Positions 1 to 8,329 of a stretch of DNA of 64,000 nt are shown in pieces. The position numbers and the translations under genes were made by a program. The DNA is taken from positions 1,488,001 through 1,552,000 of the forward strand of contig OY762070.1 in the NCBI GenBank assembly GCA_963665195.1. The letters are read 5' to 3'. The notes beneath the pieces are model-generated. The model searched no databases and was not told the origin of the DNA. It saw nothing but the letters and a program-made list of their open reading frames with translations. Source of the stretch: VXYL01 sp963665195. Its GTDB lineage: Bacteria; Pseudomonadota; Gammaproteobacteria; Pseudomonadales; Azotimanducaceae. Position 1 is the stretch's first letter, and every line of letters begins with the position of its first letter.

Positions 1-56
1 GCATGTTTCGAGCAGACATCCTCGCCGACGCAGGGCGACTCGTCGCACCCCATGCG

Positions 57-562
57 ATGGTCTGGATCAGACGCATCGATGCCGCCAGCGAAGAGGTGTG
101 GCACCTCATGAGCACGGTCGAGGGTCTCGCGAAATGGTGGATCGTGCCGCCGACGGTGCTCGAACTGCGTCCCGGCGGTGCCTTCAAGCATCACTGGGTG
201 AACACCGTGCATGACTACCGCGCCGGCGAGTTCATCGACTTTCTCGACCCCGCGGCAGCTACGCCGGCACTGGCGGGATGCGGATGGAGGTGCGCGGCGA
301 CGGCGACGGCAGCGTGTTCGCCTTCCTCGACACCTGGGCCGAAGGCAGCGACGCCGTCGGCGAGGGCGAACTGGCGCGCCAGCCGGGCGGGCCGGGCACG
401 CCATGGGCGGGCGTCGCCGGCGGCTGGCACGACATGGTCGACACGCTCCAAGCGGTCGCGACGGGCAGCAACGTTAGCCACAGCTACGAGGAGCTCTGCG
501 ACTTCTATGTAAGCTATGTGGTGGACCTCTACCGCTGGAGCGCCGCCGTGCAGCGTCGGTAG
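57..562 (+). pseudogene. SRPBCC/AHSA1-family protein, frameshifted
   Basis: The two halves of one START-like (SRPBCC, Activator of Hsp90 ATPase type) domain lie in different frames. The first half, from the ATG at 57, has the typical opening (WIRRIDAASEEVWHLM, then VEGLAKWW and PGGAFKHHW) and runs to about 255. The second half (DGSVFAFLDTW, GGWHDMVDTL) resumes about 270 in another frame and ends at the TAG at 560-562. SRPBCC proteins form a hydrophobic pocket binding lipids, polyketides or aromatics; the ligand here is unknown. A further in-frame ATG at 3 is possible, but the domain begins right after 57. The frameshift could be real or a sequencing error in this GC-rich stretch. Confidence 0.6.
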
Positions 563-709
563 CGGTGCCTTGCGCTCACCGGTTGAGCACGCGATTCGTC
601 GCAGCCTCATCCGTCGCCGGGAAGTCGATGAAATGTCGTCCCTGCCCTCGCCGTTCAGGTACGCAACGTCGACGCCGCCCGCCTTCGTCGCGTGGGCCCC
701 TACCGCGTG

Positions 710-847
710 GACCGCCAGAAGCCGCCGCCGCACCGCGTCGCCCCGGCCGAGGCGCCGATCACGATCCAGCATCTCCTGACCCACACCTCGGGCCTCGCGA
801 GCGGCGGCCCGGCTCCGTGGTCTCCGGCCGTCCCGCCGAGCGCGTGA
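710..847 (+). pseudogene. Remnant of a beta-lactamase-family serine hydrolase
   Basis: Only about 45 codons are recognisable. They include APITIQHLLTHTSGLA, the characteristic stretch of class C beta-lactamase-like serine hydrolases (esterase EstB / beta-lactamase superfamily) that follows the SxxK region. The catalytic SxxK and the rest of the fold are absent, and the frame closes at a TGA (845-847). Nothing else identifiable was found between the SRPBCC gene and the SRP RNA. This is a short scrap left by deletion, so no function is expected. Confidence 0.45.
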
Positions 848-869
848 ACGGCGGACGTTTTCCGAGGGG

Positions 870-897
870 TGCATTCGCGCCGGGAACGGTCTACGAT
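870..897 (+). promoter_or_regulatory. Possible sigma70 promoter of the SRP RNA
   Basis: A good -10 box, TACGAT (892-897), lies 16 nt after a weak -35, TGCATT (870-875). Transcription would start about 904, just before the 5' stem of the SRP RNA. The -35 match is poor, so this is a guess from position and the -10. Confidence 0.35.
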
Positions 898-913
898 CAC
901 GTCCTGTCGAACG

Positions 914-1027
914 ATGGCGACCGTATCGGTCCCCTCGCGACGAAACGGTGTCAACCCCGTCAGGCCCGGAAGGGAGCAGCGGTCGCAGCGATTTCGGGTG
1001 CCGGGGTGTGGCGGGTAGGGTCGCCGC
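914..1027 (+). ncRNA. ffs: Signal recognition particle RNA (4.5S RNA)
   Basis: The universally conserved apical domain is present at 959-980 (GUCAGG...GGAAGGGAGCAGC, with the GGAA tetraloop), followed by the descending strand GGUGCCGGGGUGUGGCGGGU. The ends pair: UGGCGACC at 915-922 with GGGUCGCC at about 1018-1025. That gives the roughly 110-nt hairpin of the bacterial small-type SRP RNA. It binds Ffh and directs co-translational membrane targeting. It lies 55 nt upstream of tRNA-Ser, a neighbour pairing common in gammaproteobacteria, although dnaX is not seen here. Exact ends are uncertain by a few nucleotides. Confidence 0.9.
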
Positions 1028-1082
1028 CCATCGGTGCGCCGGCGGCGGTTGGCCGACGGCGCAGCTGTACGGGCTGCTTTAC

Positions 1083-1173
1083 GGAGAGGTGTCCGAGCGG
1101 TCGAAGGAGCACGCCTGGAAAGCGTGTATAGGTCAACAGCCTATCGAGGGTTCGAATCCCTCCCTCTCCGCCA
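1083..1173 (+). tRNA. tRNA-Ser (anticodon GGA)
   Basis: The acceptor arm GGAGAGG (1083-1089) pairs with CCUCUCC, followed by discriminator G and an encoded CCA ending at 1173. The anticodon stem CACGC/GCGUG encloses the loop CUGGAAA, anticodon GGA (1117-1119), which reads UCC and UCU. A long variable arm around UAUAGGUCAACAGCCUAU marks a class II tRNA. The T arm GAGGGUUCGAAUCCCUC is canonical. The minus-strand glycosyltransferase gene ends inside this gene. Confidence 0.97.
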
Positions 1174-2310
1174 ATGGCCGCGATAGACGTGGTTCTCGGC
1201 AATCAGGTAGTTCACCCCCGCGCCGAGCAGGACGCCGGCGAGCAGCGCGGCGAGCCGGTGTTGAGCGAAAAAGCCGGCCAAGCCGGTGAGCGCGACGTAG
1301 CTGCCGACATTGACGACGAGGCCCAGTGCGCTCGATGCCACGAACGCGGCCCACTGCCGCGCACGAGGTCCGCGCGGCCGGTCGGCGAAGGTCCAGCCGC
1401 GGTTCAGCCGCCAATTCCAGGTCACGGCGGGCCAGAAGGCCAGGAACCGCGCCATGCGGTGGTCGACGCCGAGGCGCTCCAGGCCGAGATAGACGCCAAC
1501 GTCGATCACGAAGCCGCTGGCGCCGACGAGACCGAAGCAGAGCATCCTGGCCAGGGTCTCGAACTTGCATGCGTACAGCCGGCGCAGGTGACGGAGGTAG
1601 TTGAACTGCTCCCGCCAGTCCATCTTGCTGGCGCCTATGCGGCGGTCGGTGAACTCGATGGGCACTTCGCGAACCGCCAAGCGGCCGCGCACGATCAGTT
1701 CAAGGGCGATCTTGTAACCCACCGGAGCGAGCGTTGCGAGATCCGGCACGCTGCGTCGGTGCAGCGCGAAGAACCCGGACAGCGGGTCGCCGCAGGGCGC
1801 CAGGGGCCGAGCAAGCCAGGTGGCGAGCCGAGACATGACGGCTCTGTGCAAGCCCCAGCTGCCGTCCACTCGGCCGCCGGGCGCATAGCGGCTGCCCAGC
1901 ACGATGGCATCGCCCTCTTGCAGGGCGTCGATCAGATCGGGGATGCGTTCCGGCGGATGCGAGAGGTCGGCATCCATCACCACCAGCAGGTCGAAGCGGG
2001 CGAGCCGGATGCCGTCCATGACCGCCAAGGCCAAACCCGGTGGCACCCCGCGGCGGACATGCATCGCCACGGGCAGGCGCTGGGCCAGCTCCGCGACCGC
2101 CAATGCGCTGCCGTCGTCGGAGTCGTCGTCGATGAGCAGCAACTCCCAAGCCATGCAGCGCGTGCCCATGGCGACATCGATGCGGGCCACCAAGGAGGGT
2201 ATGTTCGCCGCCTCGCGCAGAGTCGGCACCAGAATCGAGACCGCCCGCGGCGGCGGCGCGGCCCGGTTTGGCGACGGACCGGCGCCCGGATGCGTGCCTG
2301 CGTCGGCCAT
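1141..2310 (-). CDS. GT2 family glycosyltransferase fused to a GtrA-like membrane domain
   Basis: The N-terminal half is a family 2 glycosyltransferase of the dolichyl-phosphate mannose synthase type: SILVPTLREAANIP, LLIDDDSDDGS, the DxD-bearing VVMDADLSHPPE, and GDPLSGFFALHR. The C-terminal 120 or so residues form about four membrane helices typical of GtrA (CFGLVGASGFVIDVGVYLGL). Such fusions transfer a sugar to polyprenyl phosphate and help flip or pass it on for glycan decoration. The start is taken at the ATG at 2310, about 20 codons before the domain. An open frame extends to 2538 but would overlap the divergent beta-oxidation gene. The last dozen codons, with the TAG stop, are read from the strand opposite tRNA-Ser. 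Confidence 0.85.
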   Translation of the reverse strand: MADAGTHPGAGPSPNRAAPPPRAVSILVPTLREAANIPSLVARIDVAMGTRCMAWELLLIDDDSDDGSALAVAELAQRLPVAMHVRRGVPPGLALAVMDGIRLARFDLLVVMDADLSHPPERIPDLIDALQEGDAIVLGSRYAPGGRVDGSWGLHRAVMSRLATWLARPLAPCGDPLSGFFALHRRSVPDLATLAPVGYKIALELIVRGRLAVREVPIEFTDRRIGASKMDWREQFNYLRHLRRLYACKFETLARMLCFGLVGASGFVIDVGVYLGLERLGVDHRMARFLAFWPAVTWNWRLNRGWTFADRPRGPRARQWAAFVASSALGLVVNVGSYVALTGLAGFFAQHRLAALLAGVLLGAGVNYLIAENHVYRGHWRRGRDSNPR

Positions 2311-2521
2311 CTTCGTTCCGCTATTCGCGGCCCCCGTCACGCCTGCCACAAGGCTGCGTGGGGCCGCTGTCCCTTCGCGATTCCGTCGGTTTCCAAGTCG
2401 CTCGGCGTTCTCTTGCGCATCGAATGCTTGGGTGCGCATCCTACCCAAGCGGGATGCCCGCGATGAACGAGGTGCTTTGTCGGTAGACTCCCGCTTCTCC
2501 CTGCGTTCTCGAGGAAACCCC

Positions 2522-4651
2522 ATGGCCTTGCTGGGCACCGTCCACTACGAAGTGCGCGACCGCGTCGCGCTGCTCACCATCGACAATCCGCCGGTGAATC
2601 CGCTGAGCTCCGGCGTTCGCTTCTATCTCTCGCAGCACTTGCAGACCGCGCTGGCGGATGCCGCCGTCGAGGCGGTGGTGGTCACGGGCAAGGGGCGGGC
2701 CTTCATCGCCGGGGCGGACATCCGCGACTTCGGCAAGACGCCGAATCCGGACGAGCAGCCCAAGGTGGCCGCTGGCGCGCTGATGGAGGGCAGCGCCAAG
2801 CCCATCGTCGCGGCCATCAACGGCACGGCGTTCGGCGGCGGTCTGGAGTTCGCGCTCACCTGCCACTACCGCGTCGCCGCGCCGGGCGCGCCGGTGGGCC
2901 TGCCGGAGATCAAGATCGGCTTGCTGCCCGGCGGCGGCGGGACGCAGCGCTTGCCGCGCCTGATCGGCGCCGAACGGGCCATGGACGCGATCCTCTCCGG
3001 CGATCCTTTCGAGACGGAGGAGGCATTGCAGCTCGGCATCGTTGATCGAATCGTCGACGGCGATCTGGTCACCGGCGCGCTCGCTTTCGCCAAGCAAAAA
3101 GCCGCGGCCGGCGGGCCGCATCCGCTGGTGCGCGACCGCCAGGACCAGGTGGCAGCGGACCGCGCCAATCCAGACGTGTTCAAGGCCGGCGAGGCGTACC
3201 TCGCGCGGCGGATGCGCGGCCAGTTCAACGGCCAGATGGCATTCGACTGCGTGAAGGCCGCAGTGGAAGTGGACGACTTCGACGAAGGCATCCGAGTCGA
3301 GCGGGTCAAGTTCCAGCGCTGCCATGATCACGAGCAGCGCGCCGCGATGATCCACGTCTTCTTCGCCGAGCGCCAGGCGGCGCGGCTGCCGGACGTGCCG
3401 CGCGATACGCCGAAGAAGACCATCGCCAGCGCCGCCACCGTGGGCGGCGGGCTGATGGGCGGCGGCATCGCCATGAGCTTCGCGGACGCCGGCATTCCGG
3501 TGAAGGTGCTGGAAGTCAGCCAGGAGGCGCTCGCCAAGGGCCTCGGCGTGATCGCCACCAACTACGGGCGCATGGTGCGCAGCGGCCGCATCAGCGAGGC
3601 CGAGCGCGACGAACGTCTGGCGCTGATCGAAGGCGTGGTGGACTACGACGCGGTGGCCGACGCGGACGTGGTCGTGGAGGCCGTCTACGAGAATCTCGAC
3701 CTCAAGAAGCAGATCTTCGCGAAGCTCGACGCGACGATGAAGCCGGGCGCGATGCTGGCCAGCAATACCTCGGGCCTGGACCTCGATCAGATGGCGGCGC
3801 AGACGAGCCGCCCGGGCGATGTGGTCGGCACGCATTTCTTCAGCCCAGCCAACATCATGCAGCTCCTCGAAGTGGTGCGCGGCGCCGAGACCAACCCGGA
3901 GACGCTCGCGACCGCGATGGCGCTCGGCAAGACCATCGGCAAGATCCCCGTGCAGTCGCTCAACGCGCCGGGCTTCATCGGCAACCGCATGCTCGGCGGC
4001 TACACCGCGCAGGCCGGCGAGATCATCCTGCACGGGGCGCTGCCGGAGCAGGTGGACAAGGTGATCACCGGCTTCGGCTTCAACATGGGCCCGTTCGCGA
4101 TGAACGACCTCGTGGGCCTGGACCTCGGCTGGCGGGCGCGCAAGATGGCGGGCATGGCGGATGCGGACAAGCCGCTCACCGCCATCGTCCCGGACAAGCT
4201 CTGCGAACTCGGCCGCTACGGGCAGAAGACCGGCGCCGGCTTCTATCGCTACGAGCCGGGAAGCCGCCAAGGGCTTGCCGACCCGCAAGTAGCCGAGATC
4301 GTCGAGGAGACTTCGGCGGAACTCGGCATCGAGCGGCATCCGACCACCGACGACGAAGTGCTCAAGCGCTGTCTCTACCCGCTCATCAACATCGGCACCC
4401 AGCTGCTCGACGACGGCATCGCGCTGCGCGCCAGCGACATCGACGTGGTGTACGTCTACGGCTACGGCTTCCCGAAGTACCGCGGCGGGCCGATGTACTA
4501 CGCGGATCAGGTGGGCCTCGCCGAGGTGTATCGCGACATCCTCGGCTTCCATCAGCGCTACGGCGACGCGTGGCGACCGGCGCCGCTGTTGAAAAAGCTG
4601 GCAGAAGAGGGCAGTTCGTTCGCCGCCTGGGATGCCGCGCGCGCCGGCTAG
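2522..4651 (+). CDS. Bifunctional enoyl-CoA hydratase / 3-hydroxyacyl-CoA dehydrogenase (FadJ/peroxisomal type)
   Basis: This 709-residue protein catalyses two steps of fatty-acid beta-oxidation. The N-terminal crotonase domain (1-190) has both catalytic glutamates, E109 (in GGGLEFAL) and E129 (in LPEIKIGLLPGGGGTQ). The NAD-binding dehydrogenase domain starts near residue 300 with the Rossmann motif GGGLMGGGIAMSFADAG. It carries the catalytic histidine H438 in GTHFFSPANIMQLLEVV and the follow-on NAPGFIGNRML. A C-terminal dehydrogenase repeat ends with YGYGFPKYRGGPM. No thiolase gene is adjacent, so the trifunctional partner must lie elsewhere. The length and architecture match the FadJ/EHHADH type. 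Confidence 0.93.
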   Translation: MALLGTVHYEVRDRVALLTIDNPPVNPLSSGVRFYLSQHLQTALADAAVEAVVVTGKGRAFIAGADIRDFGKTPNPDEQPKVAAGALMEGSAKPIVAAINGTAFGGGLEFALTCHYRVAAPGAPVGLPEIKIGLLPGGGGTQRLPRLIGAERAMDAILSGDPFETEEALQLGIVDRIVDGDLVTGALAFAKQKAAAGGPHPLVRDRQDQVAADRANPDVFKAGEAYLARRMRGQFNGQMAFDCVKAAVEVDDFDEGIRVERVKFQRCHDHEQRAAMIHVFFAERQAARLPDVPRDTPKKTIASAATVGGGLMGGGIAMSFADAGIPVKVLEVSQEALAKGLGVIATNYGRMVRSGRISEAERDERLALIEGVVDYDAVADADVVVEAVYENLDLKKQIFAKLDATMKPGAMLASNTSGLDLDQMAAQTSRPGDVVGTHFFSPANIMQLLEVVRGAETNPETLATAMALGKTIGKIPVQSLNAPGFIGNRMLGGYTAQAGEIILHGALPEQVDKVITGFGFNMGPFAMNDLVGLDLGWRARKMAGMADADKPLTAIVPDKLCELGRYGQKTGAGFYRYEPGSRQGLADPQVAEIVEETSAELGIERHPTTDDEVLKRCLYPLINIGTQLLDDGIALRASDIDVVYVYGYGFPKYRGGPMYYADQVGLAEVYRDILGFHQRYGDAWRPAPLLKKLAEEGSSFAAWDAARAG

Positions 4652-4666
4652 CGGCGGGGCTGGCGG

Positions 4667-5239
4667 ATGCAATTCACGGCGCGCGGCAGCGAGGCCATCC
4701 GCGCTGGCGAGGTGACGGTCACCTTCCGCAACTGGCGGCGCCCGCACGCGAAGGTGGGCAATGTCTACCGACTGCGCGGCGGCGGCGCGGTGCGCGTCAC
4801 CGGACTGGCGCCCGTTCGGCTTGGGGATGTCTCGGACGACGATGCGATTCGCGCCGGCTTCCCGGATGCGCAGGCGCTGGCCACGTTCGTCGGCGTCGAC
4901 GCGGCGGCAGAGGTCACGCGGGTGGACTTCGAGGTACTCGCCGAAGCGCCGCCCAAGGAAACCCCGAGCTTGGCCGCCGATGAAGTGCTTGCTCGCCTCG
5001 CCGCCACGGACCGCCGTAGTGCTAAGCAGTGGACCGGGGTGGCACTGGCGCTGATCGAGGCGCATCCGGGAACTCGAGCCGCTGACTTGGCGGTAGCTGC
5101 CGGGCTGGAGACCGCCAAGTTCAAGGCCAATGTCCGACGCCTCAAGGCGCTTGGGCTGACGCAGAGCCTGGAAGTCGGCTACCGGCTCACCCACCTCGGC
5201 CGGGAGGTCGCGGCCGCCCTTTGGACCGCAGACGAGTGA
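4667..5239 (+). CDS. Unknown protein with ASCH/PUA-like N-terminus and winged-helix-like C-terminus
   Basis: This 190-residue soluble protein begins 15 nt after the beta-oxidation gene. The first 90 residues (MQFTARGSEAIRAGEVTVTF, then VGNVYRLRGGGAVRVTGL) look like a compact beta-barrel of the ASCH/PUA class, which binds RNA or modified nucleotides. The last 80 (LIEAHPGTRAADLAVAAGLE, then VRRLKALGLTQSL) look like a winged helix. I do not recognise a named family; the domain assignments come from pattern only. It overlaps the following HAD gene by four bases, so the two are probably translationally coupled. Confidence 0.6.
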   Translation: MQFTARGSEAIRAGEVTVTFRNWRRPHAKVGNVYRLRGGGAVRVTGLAPVRLGDVSDDDAIRAGFPDAQALATFVGVDAAAEVTRVDFEVLAEAPPKETPSLAADEVLARLAATDRRSAKQWTGVALALIEAHPGTRAADLAVAAGLETAKFKANVRRLKALGLTQSLEVGYRLTHLGREVAAALWTADE

Positions 5240-5865
5240 GTTCGATTCGGGCGCTCCTGCTGGACCTCGGCGGCGTCGTGCTCGGCGTGGATGGCCACGC
5301 CTGCTTCGCGCATTGGGCGCGTTCGGCGGGCGTGCCGGCAGCGGACATCGCCCGGCGATGGCGAGTCGAAGAAGCCTACGCGGACCTCGAAACCAACGCG
5401 ATCGACTTCGACGCCTATCTGGAGCACCTCTCGGCGCAGCTCGGCATCGAGCTCTCGAAGTCCGATTGGCAGGGCGGCTGGAACGCGCTTCTGCAAGACC
5501 CAATCAGGCCGGTGGTGGATGCCCTGCCACGCATTGCCGAGGCCATCCCCCTGTACTGCTTCTCGAACACCAACGCCGTGCATCAGGCGGTCTGGGAAGA
5601 GCGCTTGGGCGACGCGCTGCGGCCGTTCCGGAAGATCTACACGTCTTGGCAGATCGGCCTGCGCAAGCCTGATGTCGAGGCGTACCGGCATGTCGCCGCG
5701 GACATGGGCTGCGCACCGGGCGAGATCGGCTTCTTGGACGACAACGCGGAGAACGTAGCGGGAGCGCGGGCCGCCGGTCTGATCGCCCAGCGAGTGGCCA
5801 GCGCGGCCGACACCCTTGAGGCCATGGACTCCATGCTCCGCGGTCGTTCCGGCGTGCGACCGTAA
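5236..5865 (+). CDS. HAD-superfamily hydrolase (HAD-IA, YihX-like)
   Basis: A 209-residue HAD phosphatase-type protein. Motif I is LLLDLGGVVLG, where the nucleophile D10 is present but the usual second Asp is Gly, as in the YihX/epoxide-hydrolase-N branch. Motif II is FSNTN, motif III the lysine in GLRKPDVEAY, and motif IV GFLDDNAENV. A helical cap follows motif I. The GTG start at 5236 overlaps the upstream TGA (GTGA) and puts motif I at the normal distance; an in-frame TTG at 5221 is less likely. Substrate unknown, probably a small phosphorylated metabolite. Confidence 0.85.
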   Translation: MSSIRALLLDLGGVVLGVDGHACFAHWARSAGVPAADIARRWRVEEAYADLETNAIDFDAYLEHLSAQLGIELSKSDWQGGWNALLQDPIRPVVDALPRIAEAIPLYCFSNTNAVHQAVWEERLGDALRPFRKIYTSWQIGLRKPDVEAYRHVAADMGCAPGEIGFLDDNAENVAGARAAGLIAQRVASAADTLEAMDSMLRGRSGVRP

Positions 5866-6221
5866 CCGAGCGCATCGCCCCTTGGCGGACCACGTTGTTC
5901 AGCCTGGCCTTCCGCGAGGGGTTCGCTGGGTGGCGGACCGGGCGGGCGACCTAATCCGCCGCGTGGACGAGCAGACGACCCATGGGCCCGCCTTGGGCCA
6001 ATCCCCACCACCGGTTCGGCGAGATCCGGCGACAGGCGACCTTGCCATCGCCGCCAAGATCGATCGCCCCTCTCTGCTCGACTGTCCCGAAGGAACATAC
6101 ATCGGCGGGACGCGCGAATGGGACGCATGATCTCGATGAGCGCCTGCCGCGGCTCGCCCCGCGGTCCGCGCCGACGCGGCGCCATCCATCCGGCACCGTC
6201 AAGCCGGCCCGGCCGCCATCG
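5866..6221 (+). other. Intergenic stretch with no convincing gene
   Basis: No intact gene is seen in these 356 bases. On the minus strand a short open piece reads SPNRWWGLAQGGPMGRLLVH, faintly like the core of a hot-dog-fold acyl-CoA thioesterase, but it is too short and isolated to call. The segment borders the tsaD fragment and probably belongs to the same rearranged region. Confidence 0.3.
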
Positions 6222-6428
6222 GTGGCGCAAGCTCGCCCATGGGCCAGCGCGCCCGCGTGCGGATTGCAAGCGCCGCCCGTTCGCCGGCGACCAGCCGCAG
6301 CGCGCCCGCGTAGGCGATCATCGCGCCGTTGTCGGTACACAGCCGGCGGAGCGTAGATGGTGCGCGGCAGGGCGTCGGCGAGGCGCGCGCGCAGGTGCTT
6401 GTTCGCGGCAACGCCACCCGCGATCACG
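6222..6428 (-). pseudogene. Duplicated 3' fragment of tsaD
   Basis: The minus strand encodes VIAGGVAANKHLRARLADAL and PRTIYAPPAV, then after a frameshift DNGAMIAYAGALRLVAGERA and RTRARWPMGELAPP. That is the last ~70 residues of TsaD, closely matching the intact tsaD at 9435-10442 in the same orientation. The reading frame is broken between the YAPP segment and the TDNG segment, and no upstream tsaD sequence exists. The copy stops abruptly at about 6428, where a TonB-receptor sequence on the other strand begins, marking a recombination junction. Divergence from the intact copy suggests the event is old or came from a related strain. Confidence 0.85.
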
Positions 6429-8308
6429 CTGGCCGGCATCCCCGGCGTCAACGACGATCCGCTGTCCGCGCTCGTGACTCTGCCGGGCGTCGCCGTCAAC
6501 AACGACTTCGAGGGTGGCACTGCGATCCGCGGCACGCGACCAGTGGACAATGCCTACCGCGTCGACTTCATGCAGGTGGGCTATCTGTTCCACTTCGGCA
6601 CCGGCAGCGTCGTCGACGGCGATCTGGTGGAAGGCTTCACCTTCCACCCGGCGGGCTACGGCGCCCGCTACCAGGGCGCGATCGGCGGCGCGGTCGACGT
6701 GCGCACGCGCAGCCCCATCGAAGACGGGCGACGAACGCTCGTCGACGTGAACCTGATCCACGGCGGCGCATTGGTGGAGGGTGCGCTCGCCGACCGCCAG
6801 CGCGCCTGCCTCTCCGTGCGCGCGAGCTACTACGACCTGGTGCTCGAACCGTTCCTCGACGGCATCAACGACAGCGAGTCGGACGATGTGGATGTGGTGC
6901 AGCTGCCGCGCTTCCGCGACTACCGCGGTCGCTACCAGATCGACATCGGCACCGATGCGACGCTGGATCTGCTCATCGACGGGGCGACGGACGACGTGCA
7001 GCTCCTGTTCCACGACGAATCCACGGAGACCTTGCAGGACCCCGCACTCGCCGGCGCGCACCGTTTCGCCTTGGACTACCACCGCCAAGCCCTCGTCTAC
7101 TCGCACGGCCGCGGTGACGGCCAGTGGCGCTGGCAAGCCGGCTGGGCGCGCAACGTCGCCGGCTTCTCTGCCCGACTCGGCGGGGCCGGCGCGGCCGACA
7201 CCGTGGTGACCGACAACACCTTCCGACTCGAAGCGACGGCGCCGGAGGGCGCCAGGCACCGCCCCGCATGGGGCGCGACGCTGTCGCGCGTCGGCATCGA
7301 CTACGACGTGCTGCTGCGCGACGCCGGCTGCACCGAGTTCGAGGTGGACTGCCGGTTCAGCGACGCCGCGCTGATCGCCGCCACCGACGAGCTCGCGATG
7401 CGACGCCTGCAGGCGTTCGTCGAAGACACGATCCGCCTAGCCCGCAACAGCGATGCCTGGCAACTGGCCGTCGGCATCGGCTTCGCCCGGGACGACTACC
7501 TCGACGAACAGCACCTGGACCCGCGCCTTCGGTTGACATGGAGTCCGAGGCCGCGGTCTTCCATCACCATCGGCGCGGGACGCTACCACCAGCTCCCGGC
7601 GCTCGAGTACATCGAGGATCAGCTCGGCAACCCGGGCCTCTCCCATCTGCGCGCCGAGCATGTCGTGCTGTCTTTCAAGCACGGCTTCGCCAGCGGCTGG
7701 TTTCTGCGCGCCGACGTCTACCGCAAGGATTCGCGCAATCTCGTCACCGCGAACCCGGCAACGCGGTACGACAACCGCGGCATCGGCAAGGCGCACGGCG
7801 CGGAACTCCTGGTCCAAGGCGTGCTGGGCCTGCGCCTGTTCGGCTGGGCGCGCTGTCCTATTCGAAGTCCGTGCGCGAGGACCTCGACACCGGCGAGCGA
7901 TTCGACTTCGCGTACGATCAGCCGCTGATCGCCTCGCTGGTCGCAAAGTTCGTTGCCAGCGAACGCATCTCCCTCGGCGCCAAGGCCTGGTTCCACAGCG
8001 GCCCGCCGCACACGCCCATACTCGGCGGCGAACCGGACCCGGAGAATCCGGGCGGATTCTTGCCGCGCTACGGCGCAATCAACAGCGAGCGGCTGCCAAG
8101 GTACTTCCGCCTCGATTTCCGCGTCGACTGGCAACCCGACCCGGCCAAGGGCAGTCTGTGGCGGGATGCGAAGGTCTACTTCGAGCTATTGAACGCGACG
8201 AGCCACCGCAATGTGTCCGGCTACGAGTACGCGCACGACTACGCTTCGCGGCAAGCGATCACGCAAATTCCACTATTCGCTTCGATAGGCGTTCGCAAGC
8301 AGTGGTAG
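6429..8308 (+). pseudogene. TonB-dependent receptor, 5'-truncated and frameshifted
   Basis: The sequence starts mid-plug (LAGIPGVNDDPLSAL, then LPGVAVNNDF and AIRGTRPVDNAYRVDFM) without start codon, signal peptide or TonB box. It continues through the plug (GAIGGAVDVRTR) and most of a beta-barrel. Near 7845 the frame shifts: LRLFGW should continue as GALSYSKS, and one missing G in the run GGCTGGGCG explains it. The other frame then runs to the TAG at 8306-8308, ending in an aromatic residue (VRKQW) as outer-membrane barrels do. The lost 5' end coincides with the tsaD fragment, so the truncation is structural. The frameshift alone could be a sequencing error. Confidence 0.85.
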
Positions 8309-8329
8309 ACCCAGCAGTTCGGTGCGCTG

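Noticed and set aside
576..700. Minus-strand coding-like tail (GRHFIDFPATDEAATNRVLN)
   Set aside because: It looks like a protein C-terminus after a frameshift, but it is too short to assign and has no neighbouring body.
1028..1082. GC hairpin between SRP RNA and tRNA-Ser as a terminator
   Set aside because: TGCGCCG...CGACGGCGCA can pair, but no T-run follows and co-transcription with the tRNA is plausible.
2441..5503. Minus-strand open frame of about 1020 codons
   Set aside because: It is the antisense shadow of the beta-oxidation gene and neighbours, caused by GC-rich codon use; it shows no domain.
5930..6100. Minus-strand hot-dog thioesterase-like scrap
   Set aside because: Only about 20 residues are suggestive; no start, no catalytic residues, no continuation.
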